From Chimaeribacter arupi (lineage in GTDB: Bacteria; Pseudomonadota; Gammaproteobacteria; Enterobacterales; Enterobacteriaceae): a stretch of 64,000 nucleotides of DNA. The DNA lies in the NCBI RefSeq assembly GCF_002858805.1, contig NZ_PJZI01000012.1:1-64000 (forward strand). The letters are read 5' to 3'. Below are positions 35,701 to 41,400 of this stretch, piece by piece; position 1 is the stretch's first letter; the number at the start of each line of letters is the position of its first letter. Position numbers and translations under genes: made by a program. The notes under the pieces are model-generated. The model was given only the letters and a program-made list of their open reading frames with translations. It was not told the origin of the DNA and did not search any database.

Positions 35701-37694
35701 GCGGTCAGCGGCGTGACGTTGCCGGAGGCGCTGGTCACCGCAATATTCAGGGTGGTGGTGCCCTGCGGCAATGCCTGGAGGGTGGCAGCCGGGACGGTGA
35801 CGCTCCAGTTCCCGGCGGCGTCCACGCTGCCGGTGTAGACGGTGCCGCCCACGGTCACGGTGACGCCCTGCCCGGCTCCGGGCGCGCCGGTGGTGCCGCT
35901 CAGCACCAGATCGGCGGCCGCATCGGCGGCATTAATGATGTTATCCGTTGCCACCGGGTTGATCGTCGGCGCACCGGCGACCACCAGCGTGGCGTTGGCC
36001 CCGGCAGTGGCCCCGGCCACAGTGCTGACCGTGGCGGTCAGCGGCAGGCTGCCGGCGGCGAGCAGCGCGAGATCGGCGGCCGGCACCGTGGTGCTCCAGC
36101 TGCCGTCCGCATTCACGGCGGCGGTATACGTGATGCCGTTCAGCACCAGCGTCACGGTCTGCCCCGCTTCCACGCCGGTGGTGGTGCCGCTCAGCGTCTG
36201 GGCCGTCTGCGCTTCCGTACTGTCGAGCACGTTATCCCCGGCGAACGCGGCCAGGGTCAGCGTCGGTTGCGCGGCACCGAGGTTCACAGTCAGGGTTTCG
36301 CTGTCTGCCGCCTGCACCCCGGCCTGGTTGGACACGGTGGCCGTCAGCGTGGTATTGCCGCTGGCGAGCAGCGCGAGATCGGCAGCCGGCACGGTGGTGC
36401 TCCAGCTGCCGTCCGCGTTCACGGCGGCGGTATAAGTGATGCCGTTCAGCACCAGCGTCACGGTCTGCCCCGCTTCCACGCCGGTGGTGGTGCCGCTCAG
36501 CGTCTGGGCGCTCTGCACCTCGGTGCTGTCAATCACGTTGTCACCGGTAACGGGGGCCAGCGTCAGCGTCGGCAGGGCCGCGCCGGTGGTGTTCAGCACC
36601 ACGCTCTGGGTCACGCTGGTGGTGTTGCCGGCGGCGTCAGTCAGGGAGGTGGTCAGCAGGTAGGTGCCGTTGGCCAGGCCGCTCAGCGCCCCGGCCGGCA
36701 GGGTCACGCTCCAGCTGCCGTCCGCATTGACGACGCCGGTATAGGTGGTGCCGTTCAGGGTCACGGTGACGGTCTGCCCGGCGTCTGCCGCCGTGGCGCT
36801 GCCGCTGATCACCAGCGGCTGGGTTGCCTCAGCGGCATCAATCAGGTTGTCACCGGCCACCGCATTGACGGTGACGGCAGGCGCAGTGGTATCCACGCCG
36901 ACCGTCAGGGTCGCCTGGCCGCTCAGCCCGGCAGCATTGGTGACGGTAACATTCAGCGGGTAGCTGCCGTCTGCCAGCCCTTGCAGGGCAGAGGCAGGCA
37001 CACTGATGCTGAAGCTGCCGTCCGCCGCCACCACGCCGGTATAGGTCACGCCGTTCAGGGTCAGCAGCACGCTGCTGCCGGCCTCGGCATTCTGTACCGT
37101 CCCGGTCAGGGTCTGGGCAGCCTGCGCCTCGCCGGCGTTGAGCAGGTTATCCGCGGCAAACGGCGTTAATGTCACGACCGGTGCGGCACCGGGCGTCACG
37201 CCCCCGCCGCCTGCGTCCCCGGCACTGCCGCCGCCACCGCCGCCGCCACCGGCCGCCAGGGCGATCCCGCCGCCCAGCGCCACGGCACCAATCCCGGCCA
37301 GCGCCAGCGGTGACAAGGCAAAGGCGGAGCCGGTGGCAATCAGCGGCCCAATCGTATCCAGCGCCGCGAACGTCGGCACCACGGCAGTGGGTGCCGCTGT
37401 CGCCACGCCCTCGGCAAAGACCGCATGGTCAAGCACGCCGATACCGTCATCAAACACCAGTTCGCTGTGCAGCCCTTCCGCATTGGTCAGGAAAAAGCTG
37501 CGGTAGGTGACCGTTGAGCCATCCTGCATATGCAGGATCAGGTCGTTGCCGACGCGCTCATAACGGGCCACCAGCGTACGTGAGCCGTTCACGCGCACTA
37601 CGCTGGGTTCAGTCAGGGAATGGGTTTGGGTGCCGTCTGCGACCTGGGTAATCACGTCGCCGGAAGTGCGGGAAAGGATATCTGCGGTTGCCAT
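17754..37694 (-). CDS. bapA: Giant BapA-like biofilm adhesin
   Basis: 6646 aa from ATG 37694 (RBS GAGGCAG just upstream; an earlier ATG at 37712 lacks an RBS). Residues about 1-95 form the BapA prefix domain (EPSVVRVNGSRTLVARYERV and SFFLTNAEGLHSELVFDDG). A hydrophobic, Gly-rich linker (about 117-165, with eight consecutive Gly) follows. About 62 bacterial Ig-like repeats of about 95-102 aa run from 172 onward, most with the core GDN-LNAAEA...LSGTT. The last about 160 residues are the secretion module with two RTX-like motifs (GGTGNDTIQ, GGDGIDTLQ) and C-terminus GDVLVQHGIQVQQV. I noticed no Cys. In Salmonella, BapA is exported by BapBCD and promotes biofilm and host colonisation. The T1SS genes follow directly. 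Repeats 22-38 show a four-domain superperiod. Confidence 0.93.
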   Translation of the reverse strand: MATADILSRTSGDVITQVADGTQTHSLTEPSVVRVNGSRTLVARYERVGNDLILHMQDGSTVTYRSFFLTNAEGLHSELVFDDGIGVLDHAVFAEGVATAAPTAVVPTFAALDTIGPLIATGSAFALSPLALAGIGAVALGGGIALAAGGGGGGGGSAGDAGGGGVTPGAAPVVTLTPFAADNLLNAGEAQAAQTLTGTVQNAEAGSSVLLTLNGVTYTGVVAADGSFSISVPASALQGLADGSYPLNVTVTNAAGLSGQATLTVGVDTTAPAVTVNAVAGDNLIDAAEATQPLVISGSATAADAGQTVTVTLNGTTYTGVVNADGSWSVTLPAGALSGLANGTYLLTTSLTDAAGNTTSVTQSVVLNTTGAALPTLTLAPVTGDNVIDSTEVQSAQTLSGTTTGVEAGQTVTLVLNGITYTAAVNADGSWSTTVPAADLALLASGNTTLTATVSNQAGVQAADSETLTVNLGAAQPTLTLAAFAGDNVLDSTEAQTAQTLSGTTTGVEAGQTVTLVLNGITYTAAVNADGSWSTTVPAADLALLAAGSLPLTATVSTVAGATAGANATLVVAGAPTINPVATDNIINAADAAADLVLSGTTGAPGAGQGVTVTVGGTVYTGSVDAAGNWSVTVPAATLQALPQGTTTLNIAVTSASGNVTPLTATVTNDTVAPALVVDPVAGDQTINITDAQSDIIVSGTTSDPAAPLSVTLNGVSYTPVVAADGSWTATIPANTLTYPAGSYPLVVTTTDAAGNPASVTQNLYLHADPAAAPTVSVNPFAGDNTVDGAELNVAQVLSGTTTNMEAGQILTLQIGPGLQRTAQVQADGSWQLTLTAAELGELPAGTTTLTVQATDAAGNPVTATSSIGIIPTQGGVAIAAVTGDNLINAAEAAAGVTLQGSTQNVDEGATVQVTLNGITYTTTTQADGSWSLEVPAADLQALADGSYPVTATTTDSGGTMVTSTTTVTTVITTLPVVTVNPPLGDGVLNLAEAAADQTLTGSTGVAGAGQTVTLTLGDTAYNAVVAADGSWSLVVPAADLQALPSGSVPYSVLATDAAGNSTTLTGSLPVDFGAPTLTLNPIAGDGTLNAAEQQVSQILSGTAFGVEAGQTVTVTLNGITYSAPVLSGGNWEVTIPAADLALLANGGLTLTATVADAAGNSVSQSQTLIVNNTVGGLAVDPIAGDNRINAAEATAPLVLTGSAANVAEGSPVTVTLNNVTYTGTVGADGSWTVTVPVADVAALPDGTNTLTLSATDAGGTPLSSSVALDTRITTLPEPVADTPFGDGTLSGPEAAVDQTLTGNTGVTGAGQAVVVNLNGVDYPATVQADGSWSATVPAADLQAIPAGTTTLTVTATDPAGNTDSSTTPLTVLGSSNLITIDPVTGDNLVNADEAAGGITLSGTADSLAAGSTLTLTLAGQTYTTTTGTDGSWSVEVPEADVLAWTGNPLTLVVTAPDGTSSSVEIGNYVTNPAAPTFDTPFGNNVLNIEEAAVDQVLTGTTGITGAGQTVSVTLGDTAYPGSVDADGNWTVILPSAVLQALEDGSTPLQVTVTDIAGNSATATQTPTVALTAPTLTVGTVADDNVINYAEAQAGVAVSGTASLPDSTVTVTLGDQTFTAQTNGDGDWTLSLPAGALSAGGAFPDGTYPLTVSVTDANGNTTTTSQDVVINADEDSLPTVTLDAVSGDNQLSEAEHQVSQTLSGTTTNVEAGQTVTLTLNDQTYTATVQGDGTFSVIVPAADVAALPGGASTVVATVSDSAGNTAPAAEQGITVEDALGGIAIDTVATDNRINAAEAASDLVVQGTAFNVADNTPVTFSFAGRSFFARVASGSWRVTIPAEVVQAVGSGTVVATATTTQADGTTATNELPISLYVSPVPVATLDTPFGDGFLNAQDITTPQTLTGRTGVTGAGQTITLTLADIPLTGTVDNDGVWRVTVPVDVLQQLAEGNAPIAVQVQVADAGGNTSSTTGNAVVDLTAPAVTIDALAGNDILNAAEQGVPLVISGTATGGVEGQSVTVTLNGVTYTTTVQASGNWQLTVPAADLAALGNGGLTVSATVNDLAGNPGTADRVLIVNTALGGIAIDTLAGDNALSAAEAGQPLVVSGTTANVTPGSVVSVELAGTTYTGTVNSDGSWTVTVPAAAVGALPDGLNSVTATVTDAGGTGETATATLDVHITNLPQATLDTPATLNGSDAQAELALTGSTGVSGDGQSVTLTLNGQTFTGLVDGDGGWQVTLPAAALQALTDGTYPLTVTVTDAAGNTSTATGSLPVDVTAPTLAIDPVTGDNVLNQADVQAGIAVTGQSDDLDGTVTVTFNDQTFTATVGSDGSWSVTLPAAALEGLDGSFPLTATLTDAAGNPATFTQTVTVDATDLPQLTLDPFAGDNELDSAERGVAQTLSGTTTNVEAGQTVTVTLNNTTYTTTVLADGTWSLLVPAADLALLTTGPATLTATVADIAGNSITADETVTVVTGQEGVAIDTLSGDNFLNAAEAGEPLAVSGVVVGVPEGNTVTVTLNGETYTATVNADATWRLEIPADDLAGLADGTYSVTAEAVDSNGATVNAALDLVVLINNLPQPQANAPFGDGYLSISEAAAGQVLSGQTGVSGTGQTVTVTLAGQNITATVDENGFWSAAVPADLLQSLSNGLVNFNVNASDAAGNSADTTGAFTVDFTAPGLSISPLTADNIVNITEAAGEVTLRGTSADIPLNGAAGATVTVTLNGETYTTTVTEEGTWSVPLPVGALAGLPDGSYPVTASITDDAGNSTSVTGSVTLATDPANAPQITFNAFAGDNTLNGAEQNTTQLLSGTVANVEAGQVVTLTLNGRTYTATVQPDNSWSTTVPANDLRLLSNGTVTISASVENVAGNSGTAENTVTVNLDQGGISLNPLAGDNLLNAQEAANDLVISGTTLNVPAGTTITVAFNGETYTTQASEQGVWSVTVPSAALALLTDGTQTVTVTSTDGGGNPVTTSTSLSVFVNNLPVPTLDLPFLDGVLNTAEAQLPQTLTGSTGIAGAGQSVSLTLGGTLYTGTVDANGNWSLTLPAQALSDLPDGTATLPITVSDLAGNTATLNGSAQIDFTAPTVVVNPIANDNIANAAEIAAGVVVSGSGSEVGDIVTVTILFNGIAYEAIVQPGGGWSLTLPPSALANLPDGNYDLLISLTDAAGNTSDLIQTLVLDGAAENLPVLTINPIAGDDILNGAEIQSAQLISGVAQNVESGQNVQVTLGDNTYIAQVQAGGVWSVSIPAADLALLADGAQTLSAGVADAAGNLTTASRPITLNTAQGGLSIDPVTGDNLINAAEAGAAITLSGNSANVAEGATVTLTLNGITYTAAVGADGSWSTTVPADDAALLTDGSLLLSAGVTDNGGTEQTANVTLGVFVTPVPAPTVNDLFADGVLSSSEAAQSLGQSIAGNTGITGNGQTVVVTLAGQTINAVVDSTGAWSATLPPALLTGLADGSNSLTVTTTDAAGNTNQTQSTFQADFTPPALTLDPIAGDNILINSDVNTTITGTSSATGQTVVVTLFGVPYQAEVLEDGSWSLFLSGLNQAPNGTYPVTVSVTDAAGNVTTLTDELQVARNLDIAITRDTFTGDDVLNAAEVLVDQVISGSTVGVEAGQTLTVRFNGTDYTTTVTSGGGWSLLLPQSALAGLANGEQVVIETRVSDVYGNPAVQSSSITVNLDQGGIAFNPVTGDNYINAQEATADVVLSGTTANVAEGATLALTFDGLSYTTTVGAGGSWSITLPAADVATLPDGDVPLTATVTDLGGTEITQTLDIGVHITTLPAPVLNTPLGDGFLSAAAAGQDQYLSGATGISGDGQTVLVTLGNFTYNARVNNDGSWTATLPAADLQTLPEGSTPIVVAASDIAGNTVTTTSALTVDFTAPALTVADVATDNALNAAEVQQPFSLSGTAPAGEAGQTVTATLNSVSYTTAVLADGTWSLSIPAGALAGQPDGSYPLTVTLTDAAGNTSTSTSALTLAATLPLPQVDTPLQNSYLNAAEAAAPQTFTGNSGVAGSGQSVVVNIAGADYPATVDADGNWSLTLQPAVLQALTPGTQPVVVTVTDAFGNQGVAQSALIVDYAAPALTVSPVAGDNTLNAAELAGTVLFTGTTDAAETGQTVTLDFNNQVYQTQVQEDGSWSITLPDGVSQTLADGSYPVTVSLLDAAGNTAVQTFPLVVAASATALPTLTVLTVSGDNYINQAEAAADVTVTGSSTNLPAGQVVTLTLADQTFTGTVAADGTWSVVVPSAAVAALGDGTQSFTVSAADVAGNPANNIGQFTLVAQAASLPAVSIDPVSNDGVINAQEVQNDLTLTGSSQNVPEGSTLTIALSGVLTYTATVNADGSWSVLVPSADLGTLPQGANSITVTGSDVAGNPATGSETFTVDTDLPLLNVTTSLGTDATLNQAEALAGLVVSGTAEAGLPVNATLNGVTYTVVAATDGSYSLTIPAGDLQQLPDGATTLDITITDASGNLSAQSLPVTVAINTLPALTLNTPFGDGLVSAAEAAADQVLSGTTTNLAAGTPVTVTLGSLTFAAVVNADNTWSVTIPANTLTPLGDGAEQILVSAADVAGNPASASASAELVIAAVPVAAITTPFVTGQLNAVTAATDQVISGSTGVTGSGQTVTLTLDGEPVPVTVEENGLWSATLTSAQLTGLSDGTHTLDVTVTDRAGNTSSTATPFTAIVNTLPDVTFNLPFGDGIINAAEAAQGGALSGNTGITGTQTVVVNVNGTLYPADVDPATGNWSLTLSPALLTSLPDGAWPGAVTVTDAVGNTSTLGGDLIIAINNLPTATLNAPFGDAQLNIAEAAAGQTLSGKTGLNGDGQTVTVAIDGGTPFTATVTPNGDWTLDLTPAQLQGLANGPHTLLVTATDFAGNSSTTSLGFVASLIPLDPVIDTPFTDGVLNIAEAAGPLTITGNTGEVGVGQGAQLTLDLAGISYPGTVDAQGNWSVTLPAGALSGLQTGQHELDVTLVDQAGNTTTEVLAFTAALTAPVPTFAVASGEGVINAAAVAGGIVMSGTTGATGAGQTAIVTLGGTPYTATVAEDGSWTLPLSSAQLGALAQGDQPLILTVTDSAGNTATLNDSVRVDTTVPAIDTLVFSAGDTLDYVESFTTQTLSGTATNAEAGDTITVTIGDGTQSGIVNADGSWSVNLTPALLEGLDEAGAIGVSITDLAGNTSSTSLPVAVDLTPPAAPDVAVGALGGDNIVNAADAQTLFLTGRFFRLATGSAGTVTVTRADGTVLGTTPISGTDGEWSVGIANTAANLPDGTQTLTVTLATATTTLTSTATVLVDRTAPTLTLDPFTGDNTLSAGEQASSQILSGTVSAADAGQTVTLTLNDNTFRAVVQADGTWSTTVPSSALQALTDGDYPITATVSDAAGNVTTQTQTLTVDTAAPLITVAALADDNILNAADILTTQVLTGTASGAEGQTIGLYLGDGSPIATAVVSETGTFSLDLTPEVLGSLAEGALVFGLRVGDQAGNTTAATVTVNKVVNSALNLVVDSVFGDNTLNALDTAVAQTISGVATSAGIGATVAVTLGGTTLTADVGQNGQFAIVVPPDVLGLLSDGNLALDITLTDAAGNTRTVSETVTAIVDNVPVVGELTGLFGGDNLLNVAETLAGQTLSGVVDAAEGSTVTVTLGTRAYQSLVGANGSWSVTLPSADLSALAVGDLALNLSVVDPAGNIATGSATIGVFNTQPTITLNPIFGNGLLNIAGALVDQTISGVATNAAPGSTVTLAIGNRTVEATVGTNGSFSAVVTPDILSTLTSGPLTVGATLNGLSGNTATTTGSLTVDVTAPTITLNPLFGDALLNAADATVSQLIGGTIANAEAGSRVVVSVGNQQYVTTTAADGTFSLSLAPAILRTLTDGNLSVGVSVTDAAGNTSSTSGTALVGITNLPTINLNPLFGGDNILNVLEALTTQTISGNVGNVAAGSTVRINVGNIVTTATVGQNGNFSAQLTPDVLGTLLSGNLTVGVSVTDPVGNVARASVGAVVGPRVTPTVTLNTIFGDGVLSAADLTTAQTISGSTTNAATGSAISVALGGSTYTTTVGSNGAWSLSVPASSLTGLANGTQTVNVTVTDPYGATGTASRTVSVIAQTPPTVTLSSVFGDNAISAADARQAQTISGTTTNAEGSTLRVTLGGTTYTTTVGSSGAWSVSVPAAALAALADGSYTLTASVTNAANNTGSNTAPVTVLTHTQPTITLGSVFGGDGYLNLNEANSGQTISGTSTNAVGSTVSVNVAGNVLTTTVGSNGAWSVTVPSGTLRNINDGSQTLTVSVSDAGGNTANASTTFTAITRNVPQVGVDPVLNLVNYLLFGLTISGGTRNLAQGSRVKVTLQGVSQNATVDAFGRYSVHYSSSLLGGLLINLNSIVTVSAVDVAGNTASTTTTLLLGSLLPVAATAEAQTLMMAVATDDASAQAAGDDNNSDGTVTTLSALSVGSEAAATSDSADSTPATATADTTTAAAVTEEGGETAYSIGGLTLDLSTSGGEALGGTGNDTIQLHTLDFLHIDGGDGIDTLQLAGTGQHLDLVALGLKVEHIEIFDLGQSGTNSLTLDLHEAETVKDQPDETLFIRGAEGSQVTLVGDGATWATTGQRVVDGLTFDVYHNSSLESSNTLGDVLVQHGIQVQQV
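18480..37181 (-). repeat. bapA Ig-like repeat array (about 62 units of about 0.3 kb)
   Basis: Coding direct repeats of about 285-306 nt. Each encodes one Ig-like domain with an NxxE core, a V-LNG-TYTATV strand, a DGSWSVTVPAADL turn and a VTDAAGN end. Neighbouring units vary, except for a near-identical pair at about 36061-36203 and 36367-36509. Confidence 0.85.
36061..36509 (-). repeat. Near-identical adjacent repeat pair, period 306 nt
   Basis: The segment beginning AGCAGCGCGAGATCGGC occurs at 36061 and again at 36367. About 140 nt match with only a few differences by eye. The period of 306 nt equals 102 codons, one Ig-like unit (BapA repeats 3 and 4). Confidence 0.8.
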
Positions 37695-38360
37695 ATGCTG
37701 CCTCTTCTCCAAATCGTCGTAAAAAATCCCATGACGGCAAACTTTTACCTTTCATAACAGACGCCTGGCACAGACAGGCCCGTCCTGAGCAGCAGAGATG
37801 CAGTAGGGGAAATTAACTAAAAGCCCTGGAATTCCGTGGCTTCATTTTTTTCAATCTGGTGTGGCAACAGCACAAGGAAAAAAGAAAACAGCAATAGAAA
37901 CAAAAATAGCTATCGTTACCCTGATTATTGATAAGCAGCACTTTTTTAAATCAGTGGCTCTCTAGGTATATGTGGCAAAAGCCGTGTCTGCTTGAAAAAA
38001 AATCTATCAAAGGGATAAAAAATATTTATTACAGAACGGTATTTTTACAAAATCAAGTCAGATAAACCGGTTTATAACAATAAATAATCCAAATAATCTG
38101 CTGATTTAAAACAAATTTAACTCAATGAATCACAATTTAACTTAAGTCACACATAATAAACACAACTTTTATCATTTTTGAAGCCACGCACACGACACAT
38201 CAGGAAAATTTATCTTTTGTGCGGACTGAATCGTATTTGCAGCGCGCACTGCATTGGCCGGGCGGGGTGTCCAGGGCATTGATTTATCGGTTTTGGTTAT
38301 CTTTTTTTATGGCCTTCCCGGCCGTGGCTGGGCCGCTTTTGCCGCCCGCCCGCCGGGCAT
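37695..38360. other. Long AT-rich leader/promoter region of bapA
   Basis: About 670 nt without a gene, strongly AT-rich between about 37840 and 38220, in contrast to the GC-rich adhesin genes. It includes the shared motif at 37927-37950. The size and composition suggest extensive regulation (H-NS, CsgD or similar), which is inference. Confidence 0.55.
37927..37950 (-). promoter_or_regulatory. Adhesin upstream motif, bapA copy
   Basis: On the plus strand ATTGATAAGCA, then GCAC, then a T6 run and AAA. Closely similar sequences precede paralogues 2 (45018-45040) and 3 (51183-51205). It lies about 233 nt before the bapA start codon. Confidence 0.5.
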
Positions 38361-38384
38361 AAAAAAGCCGGGTTTCCCCGGCTT
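38361..38384 (-). terminator. Terminator of adhesin paralogue 2
   Basis: Stem AAGCCGGG (38365-38372) / CCCGGCTT (38377-38384), loop TTTC, followed on the minus strand by a T6 tract. It lies 20 nt after the stop codon. Confidence 0.85.
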
Positions 38385-38403
38385 GGCGTCGTTGCGGTGT
38401 CAC

Positions 38404-41400
38404 TCAGGCCTGTTGCACCTGAATACCGTGCTGCACCAGCACATCCCCCAGGGTATGGCCGCTCTCCAGCGCCCCGTTGTGGTAGACGTCAAACGTCAGG
38501 CCGTCCACCACCCGCTGGCCGTCAGCCGCCCAGGCATCGCCGCCGCCTGCCAGCGTGAGCTGGCTGCCCGCCGCCCCGCGCACCAACAGGTTGTCGTCCG
38601 GCTGATCCGTCAGGGTTTGCGCGCTCCGCTCATCAAGCCGCAGGCTGTTGGTGCCGCTTTCGCCCAGGTCAATGATCTCGATATGCGCCACATCCAGCCC
38701 GAGTGCCGACAGGTCCAGATGCTGATCGGTGCCCGCCAGCAGCAGCGTGTCGAGGCCGCTGCCGCCGTCCAGGTGCTGGATCTCCGTGGTGTGCAGCGTA
38801 AAGAGGTCATTGCCGCTGCCGCCCTGCACATCACTGCCGGGCGTGGTGACATCAATAACCTGCCCGCCGATGGAATAGGCCGTCTCCGCCGGGGACGCCT
38901 CAGCAGCGGCAGGCGCGGCACTCAGCGTGCTGCCTGCGTGATCGGCCACCGCGGCCTCATGGCCGGCCGCCGCCACGGTTGCCGCTTCCGGGGCCGCCGT
39001 GCTCTCTGTTGCCGCCGGCGCAGGCGCGGTGCCGAGGGTGATGTGGCTGGTGAGCGTGGTGACGTTGCCCGCCGCGTCGGTGAGGCTGGCCGTCAGCGGG
39101 TACTCCCCGTTCGGCTGCCCGGCCAGCGCCCGTGCCGGGATTGCCGCCGACCAGTTGCCGTTCTCCTGTACCGTGGCATGGTAGCTGACGCTGTTAAGCA
39201 CCACCGCCACCAGCAGCCCGGCCGCGGCGGCAGTGGTGCTGCCGGTGACGGCAAAGCCGTTCTGCACGTCGCGCGCGGTGATCAGGTTGTCGCCGGTGAC
39301 CGGGTTAAGCTGAAGTTCCGGCGCGGTGAAGTCCACGGTAAAGGTGCCGGACACCGCACGGCTGTTGCCTGCCGCATCCTGCGCCGTCACCGTGACGGTG
39401 GCGCGCCCTTCCGGCAAGGCCTGGAGATCGGCCGCCGGGATCGTCACCGTCCAGTTGCCGCTGCTGTTCACAATGGCGTTGTAGCGGTTTTCGCCCACCG
39501 CCACGCTGACCTGCTGGCCGTCACCGCTGATGCCGGTGGTGCCGGAGAGCGCCTGCCCCACCGCGGCTTCCGCCGCGCCCAGTGCGCCGTCAGCAAACGG
39601 GGTGTTGAGGGTCGGCGCGGGCAGCGTGGTGATGTGCACGCCGAGGTCGATGGTCTGGGTGATCGGCGTGCCGTCCACGTCGGTGACCGAGGCGGTCAGC
39701 GGCACCTGGCCATCCGGCAGCAGCGCCACATCCGCGGCGGGCACGGTGAAACGCCAGCTGCCGTCCGCCGCCACGGTGGTGCTGTAGGCGTGGCCGTCCA
39801 GCGCCAGCGACAGCGTTTCCCCCTCAGCGACCCTGGCGGTGACGCCGCTGAGCACCACGGCCCCGGCGGCTTCTTCAGCATTCAGGGTGTTGTCCCCGGC
39901 TACCGGGTTAAAGGCCAGCCCGCCCTGTTCAAGGTTGACCGTGGCGGCCTGGCTCTGCACCGCCGGGTTGCCGTGGATATCGGTAACCCGCGCCTCAATG
40001 ACGATCCGCTCGCCGTTTTCCAGCCCGGCCAGCGCGGACTGCGGGATCGCCACGCGCCACTCCCCGCCGGAGGCCACGGTGGTGGTGTAGTTGACGCCGT
40101 TAAAGCGCAGCGTCAGGGTCTGCCCCGCTTCCACGCCCACGGTGCTGCCGGTGATGACCTGGTCCACCTGCACTTCTGCGGCATCCAGCACATTATCCCC
40201 GGTCAGCGCGTTCCGGGTGATGGCGATGTCGAGGTTGCGCGCTACCTCGATCTCCTGTTCCAGCGTGCTGACGTTACCGGCGGCATCAGCGACGCTGACG
40301 GTGATCGGGTAGATGCCGTTCGGCATCTGGTTCAGGCCGCTGAGGTAGAGCGCCCAGCTGCCGTCCCACAGCACTTCCGCCTGGTACGGCACGCCAAACA
40401 GCGTGACCACCGCTTTCTGGCCCACGGCGTCCAGGTCGGCGGTGCCGGAAATGGTGGTGTTGGTGTCGCTGTTAAGCAGCACGTTATCGCCTGAGAGCGG
40501 GTCCAGCGTCAGCGCCGGTGGCGTGAAGTCCACCTGGAAGCTGCCTTCGGCCTGCGCCTGGTTACCGGCGGCATCGGTGGCCGTGACGGTCACGCTGTGC
40601 TGCCCGTCCGGCAAAGCAGTGAGCCAGGCGGCAGGCAGCGTGGCGCTCCAGGCCCCGGTGGCCTCCACCACCGCGGCGATCTGCTGGCCGTTCAAACTGA
40701 CCACCACCGTCTGCCCGTTACCCGTTATGCCGGTGTTCCCGGCGATACTCTGCCCCAGCGGCTGCGCCGCGTCCGCCTGGCCCAGCAGGCCATCGGCAAA
40801 CAGCGTGTTTACCGTGGGTGCCGGCAGCGTGTTCACTGCCACACCCAGCGCGGCGCTGGCGTAGAGCTGCCCGCTGCTGAGGCTGGACGAACGGGCCACC
40901 AGCGACAGAATGCCGTCAGGGAACTGCGCCGCATCGGCCGCCGGGATTTCCGTCGCCCAGTGGCCCTCTGCGTCCACCCTGGCGGTGTAGCGGTGGCCGT
41001 TCAGCGTCAGGTTGACCACGGTGCCGGTGGCGACCCCAAGGGCGTGGCCGCTCAGGGTAATCGCTGCGCCCGCCTCGGCCGCATTGATCAGGTTATCGCC
41101 GGTGACCGGATCGATGCTCAACCCGGCGCGGTCAGTGTTGACGTTCACAAAACGGGTGGCGGTGGCCGTGTTACCGGCGGCATCGGTCACGCGCCCGAGC
41201 AGGGTGACACGCCCGCTGTTCAGGTCCGCCAGATCCTCCGCCGGCAGGGTCACCGACCAGATCCCACCCGCCTGAATCACCGTGGTGTAGGTATTCGCGC
41301 CGATTTTCAGCTGCACGCGCTGGCCGGTTTCCACATTGTCCGCTGAGCCGGTGATGATCTGGTCACTGAACAGGTCAGCCCCGTGCAGCCGGTTATCCCC

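Noticed and set aside
34200-37169. 989-aa plus-strand reading frame opposite bapA
   Set aside because: Same antisense effect; it follows the repeat period of bapA exactly and has no RBS.
18480-37181. Regular spaced direct repeats that could suggest a CRISPR array
   Set aside because: Units are about 290-306 nt, fully coding and diverged; they encode Ig-like domains. There are no 28-37 nt identical repeats with unique spacers and no cas genes.
37695-37712. bapA start at ATG 37712
   Set aside because: No RBS there, whereas GAGGCAG sits correctly before 37694, a context repeated in the paralogues.
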